DNA from: Erpobdella octoculata
Taxonomy: Eukaryota; Annelida; Clitellata; Hirudinida; Erpobdellidae
Assembly: GCA_963978895.1 (NCBI GenBank)
Contig: OZ022244.1
Coordinates: forward strand, 31,885,194-31,949,193
Reading direction: 5' to 3'
Length of the DNA: 64,000 bases
Shown: piece after piece, positions 1 through 10,505 of the stretch
Layout of the letters: each line of letters begins with the position of its first letter
How positions within the stretch are numbered: position 1 is the first letter of the stretch
Notes under the pieces: model-generated
The model's database searches: none
Seen by the model: the letters and a program-made list of their open reading frames with translations, nothing else
Told to the model about the DNA's origin: nothing
Made by a program: the position numbers and the translations under genes

Positions 1-108
1 ATCATAGGATAATCTATTTTTAGATCATAGGATAATCTATTTTTAGATCATAGGATAATCTATTTTTAGATCCTAGGATAATCTATTTTTAGATCATAGG
101 ATAACACA
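1..108. repeat. 23-bp tandem repeat
   Basis: About four and a half copies of a 23-bp unit (atcataggataatctattt plus ttag) run from the left edge. The array probably continues outside the window. No coding signal is seen here. Confidence 0.9.
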
Positions 109-204
109 TGCTCACCGAAACATCACGAAACTTGCCTCATACTCCGAGGCTTAAATAGTCACAAATTTAATTGTAATAATTTGTGAACGTAAAATAGTAA
201 GAGT

Positions 205-800
205 GGCAAGAGGAAACGTGTGATAAAAGTGGCAAGAAATAAAATTGCATGAAATGTGTGATAAAAGTGGCAAGAAATAAAATTGCATGAAACGTGTGAT
301 AAAAGTGGCAAGAAATAAAAGTGCATGAAATGTGTGATAAAAGTGACAAAAAATAAAAGTGCATGAAATGTGTGATAAAAGTGGCAAGAAATAAAAGTGC
401 ATGAAATGTGTGATAAAAGTGGCAAGAAACAAAAGTGCATGAAATGTGTGATAAAAGTGACAAGAAATAAAAGTGCATGAAATGTGTGATAAAAGTGGCA
501 AGAAATAAAAGTGCATGAAATATGTGATAAAAGTAGCAAAAAATAAAAGTGCATGAAATGTGTGATAAAAGTGGCAAGAAATAAAAGTGCATGAAATGTG
601 TGATAAAAATGTGCATTAACTGTGTGATAAAAGTACCAAAAAATAAAATTGCATGAAATATGTGATAAAATAAAAAAAAAAGGATTTGTATTAAATGTGT
701 GATAAAGTGGTAAGACGAAATGAACAAACAAAGAACAACATGTGATAAAAGCGATGAAAAAAAACAAGCACGCATTAAATGCGTGATAAACTGTCACAAA
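205..800. repeat. 38-bp minisatellite (gtgataaaagtggcaagaaa unit)
   Basis: The 38-bp period is measured directly (unit starts at 258 and 296). About a dozen good copies are followed by degenerate and shortened ones after about 600. Both strands read as long open frames rich in His/Phe/Leu, but this is the repeat translated, not a protein. Confidence 0.9.
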
Positions 801-1093
801 AAAACACACTGGCGAATGTGCGTGATAAGCAGACAGACAGACAAAAAACTACACGTGCAGCGAGAGCTTTAAAGAAACAGATGTTACTATTTTCAACGAT
901 CAACAAAGCTGACAGAAAGGAAACTGAAATTTAAGAAACAATATTTAGAATTTTTTCAAACAGAAATGAGTTCATGCTGAAGCAAGGAATCTAAATTCTA
1001 CAACCACAGTGAACGCGATCGACCACAACAGCGGCCGCGGTCGCCGTGCGAACGCCCATCAAATCCGCCGCCGCCATCCCGATCGCCAACCAC

Positions 1094-2535
1094 CTGTTTC
1101 CCGTGATCTCCTTGTCTCTCTTCTTCCCTTTCACGGAGCTGTGCGGGAGGGTGTGCGTGATGTGGTAGGCCGGCGACTCGTCCGACGTCTGCTTCTCGTC
1201 CGAAGCCTTCCCGGACGATTTCCTTTCGTGGCGTCGGTGCGACGGCGAGAAGTTTGGAAGAAGTCAACATTTTAGTACAATTTAGATGAAAAGTACATTT
1301 TTTTTTAGAGATGGGCAAAATAATTGGTTCATTTTTTTAATACTGTAGAATAAAAATCACATAATAATAACATAATAGTTATAAATAAAAAATATGACAT
1401 CACGAATTCAAAAATAAAAAAATATATGAAATCTTGAACTCAAAAATAAGCAAAAAAATGACATCTTGAACTCAAAAATAAGCAAAAAACATATGAAATT
1501 TTGAATTCAAAAATAAGCAAAAAAACATATGAAATCTTGAATTCAAAAATAAGCAAAAAAACATTTGACATCTTGAATTCAAAAACAAACAAATCAGAAA
1601 AATTAACGATCCTTTGAGATGAAAACAAATGCGTTAAAAAAAAATTTGAATGGAAAAATAATAAAAAAACCACTGAAACTTTTTCATTTTAAAACATAAA
1701 AAAATGTAACGGTACCAAGTAGCGTTCTGTTTACGTGCAAACTAAACTGAACGTTACAAACAAGAAATAAAAACAACGCGTGGTGAAGAAATGCCAAAAG
1801 ACGTGAAGCACATCGTCAACGACGTTTATTAACACCTGTTCATCCACGTTTCAAGGTCATCCAGGTTAGAATGCGTAACGGCTGAGTAATCAGCTGATTT
1901 AGCAGGTGCCTGCTTGAGAGCGCCGGTTTTGGCGCCGAACTGACTGGAGTTGGCGAAGAACGTGCTGCGGAGAAGCGTAAAAAAAAATTTCATGGAAATG
2001 TAATTTCGTAAATTCGCGCCGTAACGTAACGTGGAGATGTGTGGATACGCGCATGAATCTATGAAACATGTCCAATTGAACTTATTAAATTGATAATAAA
2101 ATTTAGAGAGACTGAAATGTCACCGTGCTGTACGTGTGACAAGTGTGAACATTTTTATAAGAGAACGGGAATAGTTTCAACTGAGACGGGTGATAATAGT
2201 AAACAAAAAATAGTCTTGTTGATGATATGATGATAATGTTGATGATGATGATGATGATGATTATAATGTTGATGATGATGATGATGATGATACTGATGAT
2301 AATGATGTTGTTGTTGATGATGATGATGATGATGTTGATGATGATGATGATGATGATGTTGATGATGATGATAGTAGGAAGAGCAGCAAAAATATTAAAA
2401 TTTATTATTATAACTTTACTCATTACTTTTATCATTGTCAGTATCATCATCATCATCATCAACATCATAGCATTCATCAACATCATTATCATCATCATCG
2501 TCGTCGTCATCATCATCATCATCATCATCATCACT

Positions 2536-2626
<91 letters not shown>

Positions 2627-3681
2627 CCATCATCATAATGATCACCAGCAACCTGTCAGGTGTCAGATCTTTCATTTTCTTCTCTTTCTTTCCTTTCTTT
2701 CCCTTCCCCCTCTTCTTGCCGGACTTCGAGGCTCTCCCTTTCCTGCCCTTGTCCTTGTCGATCGCCTGAATCGTGAACACGTGAACGACACTGATGACGG
2801 TGATGATGATGATTATTGTGATGATGATGATGTTGATGACGATGATGATGATGTTGATGATGATGATAATTATGATAATGATGATGACATTCAAGACTAC
2901 GAAAATAAAATTGAACTTGAATCGAAAATAAGAAATCATTCTTAATATTCGGAACGGAATTATCTTTAAAATTTTTCAAACGACTGTCCAAAAAAAGTTA
3001 AGCAGGAACAGAGAGAGAGAGAAGAATAATAAACAACTGCTATTATCATGATCATCACCGAGCATGATTCACACAAATAAGTTTATTTTTTTAGCACTAA
3101 TTATCGTGTCAGCCGATCATGTCGGACCGGTCCCGACACCTAGCGCAAAAAAAAACAAAACGAAACGTGCGAGCAGCGAAATTGAACGACCAACCAACCA
3201 ATTTGAGATTCTTCAGCTCCTGCCTCATGAGTTCGTCGACTTGCAGCCTGATCTCCTTCTCGATCTCCGTCCTCTTGTCCGTCCGGATGACGTCGGCGTC
3301 GTAGCGCTGGCTGGAGTTGGCCTTCTCGTCCTTGTTTGCCCACAAATCTGGTGGTGGTGGTGATGATGATGGTGGTGGTGATGATGATGGTGATGATGAT
3401 GATGATGGTGGTGGTGATGATGATGATGGTGGTGATGATGGTGGTGATGATGATGGTGGTGGTGGTGGTGACGACGATGATGATGATGATGATGATGGTG
3501 GTGATGGTTATGATGATGGTGATGGTGATGATGATGATGGTGATGATGATGGTGGTGGTAGTGATGATGATGGTTGTGGTGGTGATGATGATGATGATGG
3601 ATGTGGTGATGATGATGATGGTGGTGGTCATGATTGTGATGGTGGTGATGATGGTGGTGGTGGTGATGATGATGATGGTAG

Positions 3682-3716
<35 letters not shown>

Positions 3717-6381
3717 GTGGTGGTAGTGATGATGATGGTTGTGGTGGTGATGATGATGATGATGGATGTGGTGATGATGATGATGATGGTGGTGGTAATG
3801 ATTGTGATGGTGGTGATGATGGTGGTGATGGTGGCAATGATGATGATGATGGTGGTGGTGGTCATGATTGTGATGGTGATGATGGCAGTAAAGATGTTCG
3901 TGTTGAGATTTATTTTAGCTGGTGGAAGTTGACGGTAGAAGTGGTGGAAAAAAGATGGTTGAAATCATGGTAGAAGTTGATGGTATAAGTGGTAGAAAAA
4001 AGATAGTTGAAATCATGGTAGAAGTTGATGGTATAAGTGGTAGAATTTGATGGTATAAGTGGTAGAAGTTGATGGTATAAGTGGTAGAAGTTGATGGTAT
4101 AAGTGGTAGAAGTTGATGGTAAAAGTAATCAAAGTTGATGGCAGAAGTGGAAAAAAAGATGGTTGAAATCATAATGGAAAAAATCATGATAAAAGTGGTT
4201 GAAGAAAAATAGTTAAAATCATGGTGGAAAAAATCATTAAAATCATGGTAGAAGTTGATGGTAGAAGTGGTGGGAGAAAAATAGTTGAAATCATGGTGGC
4301 ATTTAAGATTAACGATTAATGGTTGCCATAAAGAAAAGTTTGATATAATAATACCATTGTAGTTGATGGAGCTTTCCTCCAGCGTTCCAAGGAAATTGGA
4401 ATTCCCCATCTTCCAGCCTTCATCTTCGCTCTGTAGCGGAGTTAATAATCGGGTGAATACATTTCCCAGAAATTAATTAATTTAATTACATAATTTATGT
4501 GAGTGGAAATTATTAAAATAAAAAAATGTGAAAAATAAAATAAATTATTGAAATTGAAGAACAAAAAATATCTATCACAGATCTGATCGGATATCCGAGA
4601 GTGAAGTTTAAATTTAGAAAAAAAAATTATAATAAAATTATCTTCGTGTTAAAAATAAGCACATCCCTATGATATCACAGCGGTGTTTAAATGTGAATTT
4701 ATGAACACAAACAAGTGAAAGTTAAAAATACTTTTTTTAATAAACCACACTCTTAAGATTATTAAAAGATCCGTCTATTGCCTTCAAAAGTACGTTTATG
4801 TGCAAAATGTGAAATCAAAAGATCAACGGGAATAGGTCGAAAGATCAATTACAGATTTTTACTACGTAAACAAACGTCAGGTGAAGCTGATTTAAGCGTG
4901 TATCTCTATATCACAGCGGTGTTTAAATGTGAATTTTTAGAAGAACAAAATAACTTCATTGCAATATTTCAAATCTCTCTCTATTCTCTTTTTCTTTCAC
5001 TCTATCCCAATTTTCTCTTTCTCTCTCTCTCTTTTCTTTCTCTTGCTCCCTCTCTCTTATTCTATCTATATGTCCGTCTGTCTGGTTGTCTCACTTCATC
5101 TTCCGCATTGTTCTTCTTGATCCTCGACTTAAACTTAACAGCTGCGCTGTCATCATCGTCATCGTCGTCGTCATCTTCGTCCGACTTTTGCGACTTCTTC
5201 GATTGGTTGGAATAATTCGAAAAACGGTTTAATTAAATCAATTTTTCAATTATATGTTCGAAAGAATAATTGTCAATATACGAAATAAGTTTTTAAATCA
5301 CTAGAAATGTGAAACTTCTAAAATTAACAGCTTATTGTTTTTATTCAATTGTAAAACTATTTTAATTTAAACTTATACCTGCATTAGTCAATAAAATCTA
5401 ATGAAAATCATCCACTAAGTCTCGAGTAAATAAATAAAACTAATAAATATGATGCATAATAAATTATAAATAAACTGAAAAACCAAATTATTTGCTTGAA
5501 AAATGAATGAATAAATTAATGAATGAATAAACAAATGACTGAATTAATTAATTAATTAATGAACGAATGAATGAGCGAATTAATGAATGACCGACTGAAC
5601 GAATGAAAGAATCAATTATTTAATGAATTAATTAACATAATTTATTCACCTTCTTTTTGCTTTTACTTGACTTTTTGTCATCTTTCTTCTTCTTCTCCTT
5701 CCCTTTCTCTTTCTTCTTTCCCTTATCCGCATCCTGGAAGAAAAATTTGCGAATTTCATCGCAGTCGCCTTAAAGCACGAACCTTGACGAATCAACTCGC
5801 TAGAAGCATCATCATCATCGTCATCATCATTGTCATAATCATCATCAACATCATCATCATCATCTACATTGCCATCATCATCACCATCAAACTCATACGT
5901 TAAGAAAAATCCATAAAAAAATAAAAAGATTTAATTTAAAACTGAAATCTAGCCGTCTGCTCGAGTTCCTTGTAAGCCTCGATCGGATCTTTCTCCTTCA
6001 TGATCTTCAGGGAGCCTCCCTCCTCTTCGGACGGGTAATCCGGGAATTTCCCGAGGGCGTTCCTGAAGCGATGGATTTTTATTGCGGATGGACGTGGCCA
6101 GGTGTTTATGTGTGCGCGTGCGTTTGTGGAATGATGAACACGCTTACAGATTAGAGGTTCGCAACTGAGTGGAGCGTACGGCAAATACTATCATCATCCT
6201 TCTCTTCCTCCTCATCTTTATTATCATCATCATCACTGTCATCATCATCATAATCATAAACATCATCACCATCATCATCGACATGATAATCATCATCGTC
6301 GTCGTCATCGTCATCATCATCGTCGTCATCATCACTATCATCATCATCATCATCATCATCATCATTATCATAACCAACCAA

Positions 6382-6416
<35 letters not shown>

Positions 6417-9400
6417 CCATAACCAACCAACATCATCATCATCATCATCATCATAACCAACCAACATCATCATTATCATCATCATCATCATCATCATCAC
6501 CAACCAACAAACCTGCACTCAAGGAACCACTGTCTGATCTGCTCCATGAGAGTGTCCTTCATGTCCGGTCCTTCCTGCTCTCTGACCTTGTCCTTTATCT
6601 GGACGAGCGCCATCTGGTATTCGTTCTCGTTGCTCTCCTGTATCTTCCTCCTCTCCGCCTCGTTCTGGATCGCCACGGCCCTGGGGGTCGCCGCGGGGTC
6701 GGCGGGAGGTGGGAGAGCCTGGTGTGTCGGTTCAAAACCTCAATAACCCGTAATCTATTTTTAAACCGGAACCAACCAATTACAACTCACCATGCCGAGA
6801 AAGATCATCTCCTCTTCTCTCAGTTTTTTCGTTCTCTCTCTTTGCAGCATCCCCCGCCACATCTGCATCGAAGTTAAAACGAAAATCAATAGAATTCATT
6901 GCAATTAAGCATCAAATAATAATAACAATAAAACGGCCCAAATAAATCCTGTCAAACGAAAATTAATACAAATTTATTAAAAAATTAATCGTCAAATAAT
7001 AATAATAATAAAACGGCACGAATAAAATCGGCGTCACGAGCGATGTCGAACCTTCTGTATGATGACGGCGGCGGTAGCAACGTCCATCCCGATGAGCACC
7101 GACCTGCTCCGGGCGTTCTCCAGGTCCCTCTCCTTTCTCTTCGTCATCTCCACCATGAACTTCGCCCTCATCCGACCCCTGCGCGCCCTCTCGTGGATCT
7201 GGATGAGCTTGACGGCATCTTCCAGGGTGGTGATCGCTTGCACGGACTTTGCGTCGATTAGGGAGTGTTCAGAGGTTATCGACGGCTGGTGAATGAAATT
7301 CAATGACGTTTCACGTTTATAATTTCATGTCTTGAATATTTAAAATAAATCATTATACTTTATGTTATTAGTTTATAGTTATTTATTTATTGTTATTTAT
7401 TAGTTTATAGTTATTTATTTATTGTTATTTATTAGTTTATAGTTATTTATTAGTTTATAGTTATTTATTTATTGTTATTTATTAGTTTATAGTTATTTAT
7501 TTATTTATTGTTATTTATTAGTTTATAGTTATTTATGCAATTACAGCTATTTATTTATTTATATGTGTGTGAATATGGATTTAATTCAAAACAGAAAAAT
7601 CAAATGAAATTAAAAACATAGCAAGCAAAGTTATAAAATCACAATGAAAATATAAAACAAGTGAACCGTTAAAAAATTCATTTTTTCACAAATCCTTAAT
7701 AATTTTATAATTCGACAGCTTTTAATTTTTTTTACAAATCATTTTCTGATGATGATAAGTCCATAAAAATAGACAGAAACATTGACTTCTAAATATTTGA
7801 CACGTGTGAAGTATATGAGGATGGAAATTATAAGAAACTTTCCAGTCACTATAGAAAAACAAAGTTTATTTTTTATAAATTTTGGATTTGAAAAATTATT
7901 TATCACTTCCTTTGAATGAACTAAAATAGGATGGTTTAATTCTGAGAAGAAAATTCGTAATTTTTCGTAATTTTATTTTAAATTTTATTTAAATTTTGTC
8001 CAATCAATCTAGAAATTTAATAGAATGCAATGTCATTGACAACAATTCGATACAACAATTTTAAGCTCGATCGAATGACAAGAAGTGTGTTTTTTAAGTT
8101 TCCATGGTGACCGGCGGTGTACGGCTCAAGCAAGCAAGCAAACATGAAATGGATTCAAAAAAAAATTTATTAACTAAAATATCAAATTAAAATCAAATTA
8201 GAATAAAATAGGAAAAATCTAAGCTGAAAACGGTTTATCGGCCAAAAAAAATTATCAAATTTTTAAACTCACATTTCAAAGTAGAGTTTGTCATCCGTGA
8301 TGGAGATTTTTTTTAAAATAAAACACCCACAAATGATATATAATAATTGACCGATACTTGGGCAAGATGCCAGAATATGTAATATGTAACGTATTTATTC
8401 GTGAGCAAGATGTCAGAATATGTTTTAAAACCTATCTAGACATCAATGTTGAAATATTTCCCAATAGACACCAATCCATTTTTTAGCAGTCTCCGTTAAA
8501 ATTCACTTACAAAAATGTTAGCCACAAATTTTTTAAACACTCAAAGCAAAACTTGAACATATTTGATTAAACTGCAACTTTAAATATTAAAAAATATAAT
8601 TAAAAAAAAAACAAAAAAATAATTTTTCTAATAACTTCAGTTTGTTCTTTTTTGTTGAGTCTGGCCAGGATGTACTCCAGGAGTCTGTACCTCTCTCTCA
8701 GAACTTTTTCCTTCTCGACAAGGAAGTACTTTGGGATCGGCATCTCCATGTCATGCTGCGTTGACGTGAAATGTGACGTGAGAATGCTTAGAATTTGATG
8801 ATGATGATGTCAGAAATAGTTGAATATATTTATATACTTATATTAAAACTGTAGAACTTGGATCATTCACTCTCCTACAAGGTATTTCTCAAATAATCTA
8901 TAATGTAAATATATTGTTTCAAGCATGGTACTTAAAATTAAAATATAACAAAAACTTATGAGCATATCTACACTAATATAAAATATACACTCACACTCTA
9001 TGTATTTATATATTTTTTAAATTAAGAAAATAAATTTACTCTAAGATAAAACATCAAACATTCGATTAAATTTTGATTCAACCAGTGGCAGTCCCGATGT
9101 CGTTGTGGAAGAAAGAAAAAGAGGAACGAGGCAAAATTCAGAAAAAACCCGTTCGGACTCGCCCGTGAAAAATGGGTAATTGCAAATAATTTTTGTGGAA
9201 CCACCTGGTTGTAATTTATCTAGGATCAAGGTAGAACAATCTCAACAATGGCAACATAACGTCAGGGGACTGCCTCGGGCGTTACCACTTGCCGGAGTTA
9301 GTTTCAAGCACGTGAGGATGTCTTCGAAGAAATGGAAATCAGTGCACTCCAGCTGGACGAGCTCGTTTTTCAGTTCGAGAATTCTTCCCATCGTCCCGTC

Positions 9401-10240
9401 GAGGATGTGCCTGAGCAGACGCCTTTTCTGCGGGTGGACCATTTGGTCGTAGCACTGGTCGAGTTGTCTCAGAGCTTGGACGTAGCTTGAATTCGTTCGG
9501 GGTGGTTAGAGATATATTTTTTCTTTTATAGATTATTTAAATAAGCCTCATAGAAATATGTTCTCATCTTAGAAATAGACTACATAATCAAATCACTTAA
9601 GAAGTTCTACTTATTTCACTCTTCAAATATTGCTTCAAATTAGAACAAATCTTTTTAAACATTTTAGAGAAAAATTTGAAACATTTCAATCTGTGTACAA
9701 TATATAAGTATATATATATACAGACCTGATGTACATCATGGCTAAAGTGTGAAAAACTTCTTTTTTATCCTGCTCAACAGAAGATAAAACTATCAATGTT
9801 TTTTTTTACCAACCATAATTAACACATACTTGTTAAATAAACTATACTAGGTGCAAAAAATTAGAAATAAAATTGAACGACTAATAATTTTTTGATCGAT
9901 ATGTGGTGAACAGTTTGAAGAGTAAGACTATAACTAGCTAGTAGGTACTGCTAGTAAGCTAGTAGTAGTTTCTCTGACGGTGCCATGTTGAGGGTTTTAT
10001 TTATTTATACGTTAATGAACTAAAAATTAGAAAGCCGCCACAACCGTTATTGGAGCGGCATCCTCGCCAAGCATTGGCTTTTCTCTTGTTATAATATCCC
10101 CGAGCATCATCTGCGTCTCCATCCATTGTTTATTGTAAAAGCTGCACGGGACACAAAAAAAGGAAACAAATTACGTTTTGTTTCTAATTGCTCGGAAATT
10201 AAATCTTCTTCAAACTCATAGAAACTAACCTGTGCGACAT
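1094..10240 (-). CDS. DRC11 (IQCA1): Dynein regulatory complex subunit 11 (IQ and AAA domain protein), N-terminal and central part
   Basis: Nexin-dynein regulatory complex protein of motile cilia, an IQ-plus-AAA protein of the axoneme. My exons on the minus strand: 10230-10240 (start, M-S-H), 10045-10141, 9726-9769, 9293-9485, 8636-8755, 7052-7285, 6791-6862, 6513-6718, about 5945-6062, 5650-5733, 5095-5196, 4355-4430, 3199-3347, 2653-2765, then less certain 1836-1964 and 1094-1222. Phases agree at every junction except after 5945-6062, where I find no in-phase GT donor. Family landmarks: [39 protein letters not shown], an IQ motif [12 protein letters not shown] spanning two exons, an IQ-like [67 protein letters not shown] and KDLTPD. 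A Lys-rich stretch and an acidic Asp run lie in the middle. The AAA ATPase module expected after KDLTPD is not seen and should lie left of the window. The last two exons keep phase but resemble nothing I know; they could be lineage-specific sequence or another gene. Confidence 0.88.
1385..1585. repeat. 36-bp AT-rich tandem repeat
   Basis: Five to six copies of a 36-bp unit containing ttgaattcaaaaataagc lie downstream of the last DRC11-strand exon I can place. Confidence 0.8.
2221..2645. repeat. (GAT)n then (ATC)n trinucleotide repeats
   Basis: A GAT/GTT run (2221-2380) and an almost pure ATC run (2440-2640) are separated by about 60 bp of unique sequence. The second ends within 10 bp of the donor of DRC11 exon 2653-2765. 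The poly-Met, poly-Ile and poly-Asp frames are artefacts of the repeat. Confidence 0.92.
3348..3895. repeat. GGT/GAT trinucleotide repeat forming an intron 3' end
   Basis: About 540 bp of GAT/GGT, which reads ATC/ACC on the minus strand. It abuts DRC11 exon 3199-3347, so that exon's acceptor (caccaccag) is made of repeat sequence rather than an ordinary pyrimidine tract. Confidence 0.9.
3925..4310. repeat. 22-bp tandem repeat
   Basis: Degenerate copies of gaagttgatggtataagtgg-ta fill the intron between DRC11 exons 3199-3347 and 4355-4430. Confidence 0.85.
5808..6512. repeat. (ATC)n clusters between DRC11 exons
   Basis: ATC-rich tracts at 5808-5890 and 6185-6512 surround the exon at about 5945-6062. 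The second contains interruptions of the form accaaccaac, and its right end touches the donor of exon 6513-6718. Confidence 0.88.
7340..7560. repeat. ttatagttatttatttattg tandem repeat
   Basis: Six or so irregular copies of a 25-35 bp T/A/G unit, in a DRC11 intron. Confidence 0.8.
7730..8165. repeat. Dispersed repeat, copy 1
   Basis: A roughly 400-bp AT-rich block in a DRC11 intron reappears in inverted orientation at 22860-23235. Shared landmarks include caaatcattttctgatg, aaacattgac and aaattttgtccaatcaat. It has no coding potential. The family is unknown to me; a non-autonomous element is likely. Confidence 0.6.
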
Positions 10241-10505
10241 TTTCACTTTAAAACGCAAACACAAGAATAATAATTTAGTCAAACTCCGTTGCCGTGACAA
10301 CGATTATATGCCAGCGATTCAGCGGAGCAAGTAACACAGAAAGAACACACCAGTTTCGGAAAACTTTTATGTATATTTTCAACTCGCGAAGAACACTACA
10401 ATCCAAACCGGAAAATTCTTGTTTTTACAATTAAATAAGACTTAAATGAGAAACTAAAAAAAGAAAACATCGTTAAGTTATTAATAGATTAAAACGCGCA
10501 TCGTC

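Noticed and set aside
1009..1275. Plus-strand 88-aa basic open frame
   Set aside because: Lies opposite the phase-consistent minus-strand exon 1094-1222; no splice or family support on the plus strand.
2103..3973. Long Met/Ile/Asp/Gly/Ser-rich open frames on both strands
   Set aside because: Trinucleotide repeats keep all frames open; only short unique islands inside them are real DRC11 exons.
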